This document shows, piece by piece, positions 36,144 through 48,600 of a stretch of 64,000 nt of DNA (within the stretch, counting starts at the first letter, position 1; the number at the start of each line of letters is the position of its first letter). The notes beneath the pieces are model-generated. The model searched no databases, was not told where the DNA came from, and saw nothing but the letters and a program-made list of their open reading frames with translations. A program made the position numbers and the translations under genes. The stretch comes from Balanoglossus misakiensis (taxonomy: Eukaryota > Hemichordata). The stretch spans positions 2,294,001-2,358,000 of the forward strand of contig CM082588.2 of the NCBI GenBank assembly GCA_040954595.2, read 5' to 3'.

Positions 36144-39100
36144 TTTCAAAATTTGGTGGTTTTTCGACAAAAACCATGGGTTATAGCTCATGAAAATCAT
36201 CCAGAAATGTCAATTTTTCGACTTCGCGAAATTTCAAAATTTGGTGGTTTTTCGACAAAAACCATGGGTTATAGCTCATGAAAATCATCCAGAAATGTCA
36301 ATTTTTCGACTTCGCGAAATTTCAAAATTTGGTGGTTTTTCGACAAAAACCATGGGTTATAGCTCATGAAAATCATCCAGAAATGTCAATTTTTCGACTT
36401 CGCGAAATTTCAAAATTTGGTGGTTTTTCGACAAAAACCATGGGTTATAGCTCATGAAAATCATCCAGAAATGTCAATTTTTCGACTTCGCGAAATTTCA
36501 AAATTTGGTGGTTTTTCGACAAAAACCGTGGGTTATAGCTCATGAAAATCATCCAGAAATGTCAATTTTTCGACTTCGCGAAATTTCAAAATTTGGTGGT
36601 TTTTCGACAAAAACCATGGGTTATAGCTCATGAAAATCATCCAGAAATGTCAATTTTTCGACTTCGCGAAATTTCAAAATTTGGTGGTTTTTCGACAAAA
36701 ACCATGGGTTATAGCTCATGAAAATCATCCAGAAATGTCAATTTTTCGACTTCGCGAAATTTCAAAATTTGGTGGTTTTTCGACAAAAACCATGGGTTAT
36801 AGCTCATGAAAATCATCCAGAAATGTCAATTTTTCGACTTCGCGAAATTTCAAAATTTGGTGGTTTTTCGACAAAAACCATGGGTTATAGCTCATGAAAA
36901 TCATCCAGAAATGTCAATTTTTCGACTTCGCGAAATTTCAAAATTTGGTGGTTTTTCGACAAAAACCATGGGTTATAGCTCATGAAAATCATCCAGAAAT
37001 GTCAATTTTTCGACTTCGCGAAATTTCAAAATTTGGTGGTTTTTCGACAAAAACCATGGGTTATAGCTCATGAAAATCATCCAGAAATGTCAATTTTTCG
37101 ACTTCGCGAAATTTCAAAATTTGGTGGTTTTTCGACAAAAACCATGGGTTATAGCTCATGAAAATCATCCAGAAATGTCAATTTTTCGACTTCGCGAAAT
37201 TTCAAAATTTGGTGGTTTTTCGACAAAAACCATGGGTTATAGCTCATGAAAATCATCCAGAAATGTCAATTTTTCGACTTCGCGAAATTTCAAAATTTGG
37301 TGGTTTTTCGACAAAAACCATGGGTTATAGCTCATGAAAATCATCCAGAAATGTCAATTTTTCGACTTCGCGAAATTTCAAAATTTGGTGGTTTTTCGAC
37401 AAAAACCATGGGTTATAGCTCATGAAAATCATCCAGAAATGTCAATTTTTCGACTTCGCGAAATTTCAAAATTTGGTGGTTTTTCGACAAAAACCATGGG
37501 TTATAGCTCATGAAAATCATCCAGAAATGTCAATTTTTCGACTTCGCGAAATTTCAAAATTTGGTGGTTTTTCGACAAAAACCATGGGTTATAGCTCATG
37601 AAAATCATCCAGAAATGTCAATTTTTCGACTTCGCGAAATTTCAAAATTTGGTGGTTTTTCGACAAAAACCATGGGTTATAGCTCATGAAAATCATCCAG
37701 AAATGTCAATTTTTCGACTTCGCGAAATTTCAAAATTTGGTGGTTTTTCGACAAAAACCATGGGTTATAGCTCATGAAAATCATCCAGAAATGTCAATTT
37801 TTCGACTTCGCGAAATTTCAAAATTTGGTGGTTTTTCGACAAAAACCATGGGTTATAGCTCATGAAAATCATCCAGAAATGTCAATTTTTCGACTTCGCG
37901 AAATTTCAAAATTTGGTGGTTTTTCGACAAAAACCATGGGTTATAGCTCATGAAAATCATCCAGAAATGTCAATTTTTCGACTTCGCGAAATTTCAAAAT
38001 TTGGTGGTTTTTCGACAAAAACCATGGGTTATAGCTCATGAAAATCATCCAGAAATGTCAATTTTTCGACTTCGCGAAATTTCAAAATTTGGTGGTTTTT
38101 CGACAAAAACCATGGGTTATAGCTCATGAAAATCATCCAGAAATGTCAATTTTTCGACTTCGCGAAATTTCAAAATTTGGTGGTTTTTCGACAAAAACCA
38201 TGGGTTATAGCTCATGAAAATCATCCAGAAATGTCAATTTTTCGACTTCGCGAAATTTCAAAATTTGGTGGTTTTTCGACAAAAACCATGGGTTATAGCT
38301 CATGAAAATCATCCAGAAATGTCAATTTTTCGACTTCGCGAAATTTCAAAATTTGGTGGTTTTTCGACAAAAACCATGGGTTATAGCTCATGAAAATCAT
38401 CCAGAAATGTCAATTTTTCGACTTCGCGAAATTTCAAAATTTGGTGGTTTTTCGACAAAAACCATGGGTTATAGCTCATGAAAATCATCCAGAAATGTCA
38501 ATTTTTCGACTTCGCGAAATTTCAAAATTTGGTGGTTTTTCGACAAAAACCATGGGTTATAGCTCATGAAAATCATCCAGAAATGTCAATTTTTCGACTT
38601 CGCGAAATTTCAAAATTTGGTGGTTTTTCGACAAAAACCATGGGTTATAGCTCATGAAAATCATCCAGAAATGTCAATTTTTCGACTTCGCGAAATTTCA
38701 AAATTTGGTGGTTTTTCGACAAAAACCATGGGTTATAGCTCATGAAAATCATCCAGAAATGTCAATTTTTCGACTTCGCGAAATTTCAAAATTTGGTGGT
38801 TTTTCGACAAAAACCATGGGTTATAGCTCATGAAAATCATCCAGAAATGTCAATTTTTCGACTTCGCGAAATTTCAAAATTTGGTGCTTTTTCGACAAAA
38901 ACCATGGGTTATAGCTCATGAAAATCATCCAGAAATGTCAATTTTTCGACTTCGCGAAATTTCAAAATTTGGTGGTTTTTCGACAAAAACCATGGGTTAT
39001 AGCTCATGAAAATCATCCAGAAATGTCAATTTTTCGACTTCGCGAAATTTCAAAATTTGGTGCTTTTTCGACAAAAACCATGGGTTATAGCTCATGAAAA

Positions 39101-39850
39101 TCATCCAGAAATGTCAATTTTTCGACTTCGCGAAATTTCAAAATTTGGTGGTTTTTCGACAAAAACCATGGGTTATAGCTCATGAAAATCATCCAGAAAT
39201 GTCAATTTTTCGACTTCGCGAAATTTCAAAATTTGGTGGTTTTTCGACAAAAACCATGGGTTATAGCTCATGAAAATCATCCAGAAATGTCAATTTTTCG
39301 ACTTCGCGAAATTTCAAAATTTGGTGGTTTTTCGACAAAAACCATGGGTTATAGCTCATGAAAATCATCCAGAAATGTCAATTTTTCGACTTCGCGAAAT
39401 TTCAAAATTTGGTGGTTTTTCGACAAAAACCATGGGTTATAGCTCATGAAAATCATCCAGAAATGTCAATTTTTCGACTTCGCGAAATTTCAAAATTTGG
39501 TGGTTTTTCGACAAAAACCATGGGTTATAGCTCATGAAAATCATCCAGAAATGTCAATTTTTCGACTTCGCGAAATTTCAAAATTTGGTGGTTTTTCGAC
39601 AAAAACCATGGGTTATAGCTCATGAAAATCATCCAGAAATGTCAATTTTTCGACTTCGCGAAATTTCAAAATTTGGTGGTTTTTCGACAAAAACCATGGG
39701 TTATAGCTCATGAAAATCATCCAGAAATGTCAATTTTTCGACTTCGCGAAATTTCAAAATTTGGTGGTTTTTCGACAAAAACCATGGGTTATAGCTCATG
39801 AAAATCATCCAGAAATGTCAATTTTTCGACTTCGCGAAATTTCAAAATTT
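36144..39850 (-). repeat. 88-bp satellite array, right block, about 42 units, inverted
   Basis: The same 88-bp unit lies on the opposite strand. Nearly every copy is the AACCACC/CGAAGTCG type; exceptions seen are two AAGCACC copies (near 38886 and 39062) and an ACCGTGG variant (36526). The array stops at 39850 inside a unit (after the AAATTT step) and passes into unique DNA. Confidence 0.97.
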
Positions 39851-42057
39851 CGTCGATTTTTGAGAATGCTGATAAATCTGTTTCAGAGAACATTTCAAAG
39901 AAAAAAAAAGCAAAATTCGCCAACATAAATATGCAAATTTGAACATACTTTATTTTGATCACCCTCGACACAAAGAATCGTAAGGTTTTCAGGACAAACA
40001 TTTTTCAGAAAATATATCCTGCAGGTGCATGCTGCCATGTGTCACTTTTATCACATTTTCGTAAATGTATAATTTCGCTCATTTTGCACAGGCATAACCT
40101 AGGAAGACAAATATCACAAACAAAACAGTAATTAGCCAGTGTTTTTCCATTTCAATATTTATTCATGTTCTCTGAAGTACAATGAATACAACACCGAAAT
40201 GCAGTTGTAGCTCACAACCAACAAAAATTTTCCAACGTATTCTTCTTAAAAACTTTAAATGTCATACAAAATTTGGGGAAATTCCCCTCTCTTGGAACCA
40301 GAAGTTTCCAATCAAATAAGTTCATTCTGTAAAATGAGGCTATCCTAGCATGAAGTCTACTTCAGATAATCCTAAATCCTCACAATTTTAGCACAGTCCA
40401 TTTTGAGAAAACATAAGCAAGGTTGTTCCAATAATGGCAGAATTCTTAAATTAAACATATGATTGACAGATACATTATATCAAAATGACATGGAAACTAC
40501 CACAAAACTAAAAACACACCAGTGAAAAAAAACATACAAGATCTCCATTGCTTTGATTACATCAAACATTCACCAACATATAACAATAAATAATATTCAA
40601 TTTCAAAAGTGTGAGTTCAACAAAACTAACCCCTCAAAGCTGAGCTGCCTCCCCCATTGAAATGACAGTGGAATTACCCTGTTACAAACACTACATTCAC
40701 AGAAAGCTTAAAGACCAAAAAGGAAACAAACTATTTTGTCGCTATACTTGACCACCCTGCTTATTATCTGTGGCCCTCTCTATGTGAACTACAGTACTAC
40801 TTCTGTTTACTATATACAAGTCGAAATAAAAAGAAACATGACATGAAACATTGGTGGCGTACTGTCATTTCAAAAGACTTATACTGTACCAGAACACCAC
40901 AGTCTTAATAAATACACTACCCAAATTACGCCAATCATGCTACTTGTAACAACCATTCTGTACAAAAAAAACAAGAAAATACTATAAATAGAGATAATAA
41001 TATACACATTAAGCTGTACAAATAAATAAGTTTTCTTTTTTTGCTTCATCTGAAAAAATAATGCTGTGTGTGGGTGAGTTGACTGAATTTTCTCTGAATA
41101 AGGTGTTCAATTTACCAACTTGAGGTATTGCTTGTTAGAGAATATAGCCCTAGCACACACACTTTTGAACTACTTCACGAAGTGCATTATTAAACAAAAT
41201 GAGATTGTGATCTGGAGACATGTCAATCTCTTTACAGTTTAATTACAATTTGCATGGAGACATTGATGAAATGATTATGTGCTCGCTAAAGTGATGTACA
41301 AAATGCCAACAAGAAAGTAACTGGCCTTATTGAATTTTCTTTTCTAAATAGGAAAATACTGGCTGCACCTCAAAAGGTCAAAGTTCATCTGCGTTTCACA
41401 CAGAAATTAACCAATCAGAAAAATTAGATTTCTAGTAAGCGAGACTCAAACAATGCATGAAATGCATGAATTCCATTCATATGCACATACATTTCCAAGG
41501 CTCTGCAAGATGAAAGGCTTATGACCTATTTGAATGGACGTATTTTATGTGGTTGAAGACTAGGAAAGTAGATGGCCCTGTTCACCACAGAATAAAACTA
41601 GGAGACTGTGAACTAGCTGTCAAATACTCAATGGTATTTGGTGTCATTCAACTATGCGTATTTTTGGTGGATTGACACCATGCAGACTTTCAAAATATTG
41701 CCCCTGACCCTTGACCCCTGTGACCGATCAAGACAATTGTCTGAAGACATGATCAAGTACAAACACTACTTCACGAATTCGCATCTTTAGCAAAGTAAGT
41801 CGCAAATTCATGAGATACGATGCCAATTTCATTCCAAGATGCATCGATTCTGCAGTTTGTTTTCTCTGTGAAAGACTTGTGTACGACACTTTTACACTTG
41901 TCCTCTAAGACTCCATACATCATCAATTTACAGCTAGGAGTCTTCTTGAAGAACATCAATCATCAAGGTCATTCAAATTGTGAATTCAAGATAGCAACGG
42001 CTGCTGGAAATGCTTTGTGACTTATCCACTGTTGTCATCTCACTGCACTCGTCAAAA
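39851..42057 (-). other. REV3L: REV3L 3' UTR and 3' flank
   Basis: AT-rich unique sequence downstream of the REV3L stop (TGA at 42058-42060, minus strand). No coding frame of note. Reverse-strand AATAAA hexamers at 40158-40163 and 39949-39954 mark possible 3' ends, so the transcript may end only 100-300 bp from the satellite. Confidence 0.55.
40158..40163 (-). terminator. REV3L: AATAAA polyadenylation signal, REV3L (upstream candidate)
   Basis: TTTATT on the plus strand, about 1.9 kb after the REV3L stop. A second candidate is at 39949-39954. Confidence 0.4.
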
Positions 42058-42634
42058 TCAGAACTCAATCATGCGTATCTGCAGTTGCCGAAGATTGTCC
42101 GCCTTGCTGATGTCCCTCTGAGCTTTGGCCAGTCTGTACAACACAGGACAGTCCAGAGACACACAGCTGAAGGGAGATTCCAATGTGCCACAACAGTTGC
42201 AACAGATCTGCAAAAGAAAGACAACATGTTTCATGAAGCACTTCTAAATACCTGGTTTCTTGCATTCATTTTTGCTGACACTAAATGTTTATACAGTGCA
42301 CAGCCTTTGTTTTTAACTGGGATATTATAAAGCATGCAGGTTCTTTAACTGTTGCAAACTTTGACAAAACAACTTTATTCCTCCATCAAAATACCATCGG
42401 AGAATCAGACTGAGTCTGGAGGCTTGTTCTCAGTTTTTACAAGAAAGCAATACTTGTAATGTTATAACCCACCTTAGACAAATTGTGGTGAGTACGTTCC
42501 CACTCCCTTATCTTGGTGTTCAGGACCACTGTCACCCTCTGCGGGTTACCACGGCAACTGATGCACACGCTCTCCTTAGTGGGTTCTCCACAAACTGGAC
42601 AGTTCACTGTGTTGAAGTACTGTGAGATGGTGCC
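42058..42634 (-). other. REV3L: REV3L C-terminal cysteine modules (last two exons)
   Basis: Exons 42473-42634 and 42058-42207 (stop TGA at 42058-42060). The first carries the zinc module (CPVCGEP, then CISC). The second carries the iron-sulphur module, C-x2-C...C-x4-C (ICCNCCG, then FSCVSLDCP), which in yeast and human pol zeta binds a 4Fe-4S cluster and recruits the accessory subunits. All eight family cysteines are present. The protein ends in RQLQIRMIEF, close in length to the vertebrate end. Confidence 0.93.
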
Positions 42635-45600
42635 CTAGGCAACAGACAACGACAAAATGTTAAGAGGGAAAAGTAACAAAGAGAATACCAAATCACAACA
42701 ATTATACACTATTTTCCTCTGAGTCTGAATTTCTAGGATTACTATAACCACAAACTTGGACTACACACCACGTTTATGCCCCCCAGACTAACACCATCAT
42801 GGGTCACTCACCTTTCTCAGTGATGTCTGAGCACTGAACGAGGGCACTCGGATAACTTTCGGCAGTTCGTTGTACCAACTCTTGACGTCGACTCCGATCA
42901 TGGCAAGGACCCTATCCAACGGTGGCAAGATCTGCTTGACGATGTAATAGGTGGCGTTCAGTCTCAGATTGCTGTCCTGCAACACTTCTTCTGGTCGCCT
43001 CACCAACTGTATAAGTGGCAGTCGGGGGCTTCCGTACACGATCACGTAGGGCACTCGCTGACCGGCCCTGGGTTCGGCGCATCTGTCTGCAGCCAACAGC
43101 CGTCTGCAAGAAGGACAAGAAGTCTCATTGGCACTGAGAATAACACCAGGTGAGTCTGAGACTCTCACCATCTCAACAGCAAAAGGCACACTGAGCAGAA
43201 CAGATATCACCAGCCATACCAACTAGGCATACCACTGGGGATCTCAGCAGTGGATCGACGCAGTCATTTAACCTTTAAACCCTGACAATCTGGTGCCCAA
43301 TGAGATCATATACAATCTTTTTTCTGAAGAGGGTTAAATTAAACTCACTTGGATATTTCAAGAGCTGGTACGCAAGCCCCGGGTCTGTAGCCGCCCATAC
43401 CGCGATATTCCTTGGAGAAGACAAGATCCTGCATGCTGATGCGTCCCTCTGAGAGTTTCTGACACTGTCTCTGCACAAACTGCTTCACCTGTGATATGTA
43501 ACGTGTGTTGAACAGCAACTTCAAGGAACGTTCGAGAATCTGTGAAATACAACAAGCGCCAAGACACACTGAAGAAGACCAAGCATGTACACTGTAAGAT
43601 ATTCTGAGAAATCGCTCTACATTATCCATGGTATAATCTGATCTCTCTTCCCTCCCTTGCATATGTTTCATGAACATGCCCTCATATTTACCTTCGCAAC
43701 AGCAGGACAGTTGTCCCTGCGGACAGTCTCAATACCCTTGGCATCAAAGTCAGGTTCTGTTTGATCCTCGCTCTCATAACTGTAACCAACGTAGCGTTTC
43801 TTGGTTTGGAGGACGCATGGCATGTACACCTGTGTGCGGATAACAATCACGATGAAACCATCAATATAATTTTCATGCTACAGATGTATACAATGATGCA
43901 AAGGAAAGTTGTGTATACAGATTCAACATCACCAAGGCTGTAAACGATGGGCCTGAACGTACAACAGTGCAGTGGGAAACACATTAAGTTCCCTATACAT
44001 TAGTGAAAACATCATTCATTCATAACCATTTCAGGTCCTGAAAGATCTATGAATTCTACAAGCTAACAAATACTTTTTACCTTTTCAAATTTCAACTTCA
44101 CAGGTTTGGGATTGAGTGCGGTTACCTCGCTGGCCATCTCTCTTCCAATTCTGAATGCCTCAGCTTTGCTCCTTCCTTTGAGCAAGACAAACATACTGCA
44201 AGAAAATCAAAAGAACGTAACAAGAAAATTACAGAGCTGAGTATATTGTGTTTTATCGTCTAGATCTTGGCTGTGTTGTGTAAACTGAGTGTCTGTGTCC
44301 ATCTGTTTTGAACAAACTCATGTGTTTTTTTCAGTTGCAACAGTAACACTGTACACAGGCATACTGAAGCTGTGTGTAACTTACCTGTCTGTGTCACCAT
44401 ACACTACTTCAGCATTCCATTTTGGAGAGTTTCTGACCAGCTCTATTGCTCTCTCCAATGTTTCCCTGCCTTTCCGCACAACACTGTCTCCAATCTGAAA
44501 TACACATGGTACAAACATGGTAGAGCTATATTGTCACACAAATGGGTTTAAGTACCAAAATAAATAATGTAAATTCATTTGTCAACTTGCAGTACTGAGA
44601 TTCTTTCCATTTCAAGATGGAAAGTTGACAACTCACCTCAATACAGGGCATCCTACCACTGAAGTTAGCAGATGTGTAGCCATACGTCACATTGGCAATT
44701 AATTTCAATCCCAGCTGTCTTGCATGTAGTAATTTGTGCAAAGCCTGTGGTTGTACAACAAAACAAAAATATACTCAGTTACATGATAATATCTCAGATA
44801 ATTCCATGCTACAGATTTGGCTCATTCCATGTTGAAATCGGGGACATACATGTAGGTGTGTGTTAGAGTGGTGACTTTTACCTTATTGTCTTTGTTATCT
44901 TTCATTGATTTCTTGACCATAATTCTTGTCTTCAAGATATCCTCCAGCATTCTGTGTTAGAAAACAACAACGACATATTTTAATGTAAATTTCAGCATTG
45001 GCATTTTTTAATAAACAAGTACCATATGACATAAAATTTGGGAACAGCCACTTACTTTGGGACAACACCCTTTCTGATTTTTGGTTTGACAAACGCCACG
45101 CCATTGGGTGAAACATGGATGCCATCTCTCTTCTGCAGTCTCCGTAGCAATCCTGGTGGCACATTCAATGACAGACAACCCAGTGGAATTTCTCCACTCC
45201 TGGGCAGACATGGAAGAGACAAGAGGAAAACAGATTATTTGCATGACTTTTTTAGAAAAATGTGCCAATGATTACAATAAATTTGGATGCAGGTAAAGTG
45301 AGTGTACAGATATCTATAGCAATGATTATACGTCAGTATACTATTATGCGACAGTAATAATCTGACAATATTTTACTCACTCTTCCAGAAACTTGACTCT
45401 TCCCAGGCAGGTGGAGAAGCAATAGTTGTACGCTATCATCATGGACGGATATAAGGACTGGAAATCCAACACTACCACTGGGTCGCTATAGAAACTAGAC
45501 TCTGGTTCCATGTTTAGTGGCAAACACTCGGGTGCCTTGCTCCTGAAAGATGAAGTATTAAGAAAATCTGACCATCAGTGATCATGAATAACTCTCTTGG

Positions 45601-48600
45601 AAGAAAATCGGCCACAAATACATCCCAATTTGACCACAGAAAACAACAGATTTGGATCAAACCAAGGCAGAGACAGCAGGCAAGGGTTATTAAAAGGCTC
45701 TCTCACCTTGCTCTTTGCTGGACACTGGGAGAGGATGCAATGTAGTTCATCGGCTTGGCCAATCTCAGCATCATGGACTCCACACGGTACTGTCAAATAC
45801 AAGGTCAACAGTTACACACATGGTCATGTTCACAGATTGATTGAATTTAAGCTGCAAATTGAAGTACCATATTGTGCAAGGAAACACCATAGAGATACTT
45901 AGTACTTCGCAAAAGTGAAGTCACAAAACTATAATTTGCACCAACCTGTGTTCCCCTGGACAACACATGGTAGAATTCAATCCCAAAGACCCTTGCAAGC
46001 TCACTGGTTTTACCAATCAAATCCAGCTGCTCCATAATCTGCTGCTGACCCCTGACCCTAGCCACATAATAGTCTATGGTTCGCCACCTGTGGTAAAAAA
46101 AGTGTTAAAATCATGTCTACTGGTTGTGTGGGTAAGAGCACAGACTTGAGGGGTAACACAGTACTCTGACTGATTCTAGACAATGTCTGACACTGCGACA
46201 AGCCACCCTTACCTGTACAGATCGGTCTTGTGTTCGAACCAGTCGGAGAGCGATCGGAAGGAGTAGCGGGGGAATCTCTGATGCAGAACGTGAAACGCCA
46301 CATTCTCAAAGGTGTAGATGTTCAAGGTAACCTGCAAAGCAATGATGCACAGTTTGGTGAAAAAAGGAAAGAAACAATGTGAAACATGCACTTGATTTTT
46401 GAGTGACACCCAGGAATAATACTTTCCTACCAAATACAGTAAAACCTGTTTAAACCAAACCCTGTCTGATAAGGAAACCTGGTCTTATACTGAACATACT
46501 TTCCAGTCCCACGTTTAAAGAACCTTAAAACCAGACACCACATAATTCATAGGAAGAAGGGTTCAAAGCAAAACTTACTTCATGTCTCAATACTCTCCAC
46601 AGATTCAAAACTATTCGACCAACAATGTGAATATCTGACATATGCTCTGGTCCATAATCATCCTGTCCAACAGCAAAGCGATTGTCTTTCTTGGTTCCTG
46701 AAAAAAAAACGAAGAAACCACAGTGAAAAGATAGAAAACATTATTGTTGAAACGTAGAATTGAAAAAATTCTTCAAAGTCAACTTTCAGTGGTACAAATC
46801 AAGGAGAACTGTGGGTAATTTATCCTTCTGTGGAGGAATGGCAGTCAGTGGAAGCGAGTGCAGTTTTCAAACTCATGTTACCTGGAATCCTGGACAGCTG
46901 TTGGCTGAGATGATATTCCAGCACCATGGCTCTCTGCAGTAGATATCCCCACGACAACATCTGTATCTCATAGCCAATCAGTATGTCAGGATCCCACCTG
47001 GTCAAACAACCAATCAGATTAAAGTGTTGAATATTTGTAAGTATAGGGGTTGCATTGGGATGAGAGTGTGTGTTGATGGTGTGAATAGGGTTAAGGTTCA
47101 AAGGTTAAAGGTATAAATGAAGTGTTGACTCACTTTCTGAATAAAGTCACAAATTCTTCAAACAAAGCTTTCTCATCAGCCACATAGTTCACGTGAAGAT
47201 CGGTCACCCCTGACCTGTGCAGTAACCTCTGACCTCTGACATGCTCAGTTGCTTTGGAAGTGCTTGGTTGGTTTTCATCTGGGCCAGCATTCTGATTGGC
47301 CGAGTCTTTGTCCACAATGATGACACCGGTGATGTTGGCTTTCTTCCCAGATGACGATGGATAATCAGAATGGATTTGGTAGAACAGTGCTTTGATGGGA
47401 TCAAATTCTGGGTCTGGACACAAATCTTTCCTGGTTCGCAGGTGTAATTCCATGCATATTGTAGTCAAATATTGCACCTGGATAAAATGTATGAATGGGT
47501 TGAGAAAAATTAGATATCTCACAATGATTGACATATTATAGCAGCATAGGAAGCCCCTTCAAACAAAACCAACAAAGACTGCTCTCTTACCTCATGCAAT
47601 GCCTTGGCATCTTGTAAATTCTCCATGGTCACTTTGAAACCATAAGTGTTGTTTGGCGTGGGGCCCTCTATCTGACTGATATCGGACAATCTCCTTGTCA
47701 CAGGGGTTAGGAATTGGTTCTGAAAAATACCCACACAGTTTAAGGTGAAAGTCATGAAGGTTAATCTACAGGGAGAATTTAATCTAAAGAGAGGGTTTTA
47801 ATGAAATTCAAGATCAATACAGACTAACCTTGATCTGGCTCGTCAAGAGAGCCCTCCTTAAATTTTTAGTTCCACCAGATTCCAACCTGCTGAGTTTGGG
47901 TCTCTCTGCTGGCTGAGCCACTGCGTCACTGCTCAGTATTGGGGTACACTTGGGTAGGGCTAGCTGTGTCGGTCTGCACGGACCAGTTGGGGTACTGTGT
48001 TGGGGACCGGCGAGTTCACGGTCCTGGGTTGGCGTGATTCGTCCGGTTCCTGCTGGTTTCAGAGTCTCTGGTGTCACTGGGGAAGGCGGCTTACTCCTTT
48101 CAATCTGTGTCAGTGACTCCCTGTCACGACTGCTCCCCTGACTGTTTCCCTGACTACCAAAGAGGAACACCAAAGACCGACGTCTTTTGGCCTCCGGTGA
48201 TGGACTGATTACATCCAAGTCATCACTAGCGTCTTTACCACTCTCAGGAGACAAATTTATGTCGTTTTTCACCTTCAATGTACTCTCCTCTTCCGCGTCA
48301 TTTTCTGGTTCATCCTCAAAAGTCAAATCAGTTGCTTTTGTATCCTTTGACATGTCACATCTTTCACTAACAATTTGCAAATTTTTTGCATCTCTTTGCC
48401 CTGGTAAAATTTTAACACTTTTGCTCTGTTTCCCTCTCAACCATGCCACGACTTTCTCCCGGCTAGGCGGGTCCTTGCTCGGGGCTAGTATAACATCCTG
48501 GTCCCCCATGAAAGCAGCTTTCATTTGAGGATTCCTGTCAATCTCACTGATGACATTGAAATCTGAGCTGGGCATCTGCGAGCCCTGGCTCACAGCAAGC

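Noticed and set aside
28487-39928. Many 70-88-codon frames on both strands in the satellite
   Set aside because: They are repeat translations rotating through three frames of an 88-bp unit. Several span the N gap, and none has a domain or splice context.
42010-42330. 106-codon plus frame over the last REV3L exon
   Set aside because: It is antisense to a well-supported exon with conserved cysteines.
46436-46560. AAACCTGTTTAAACC-type segment in a REV3L intron
   Set aside because: It resembles a dispersed repeat often seen in invertebrate genomes, but it is too short and imperfect here to define an element.
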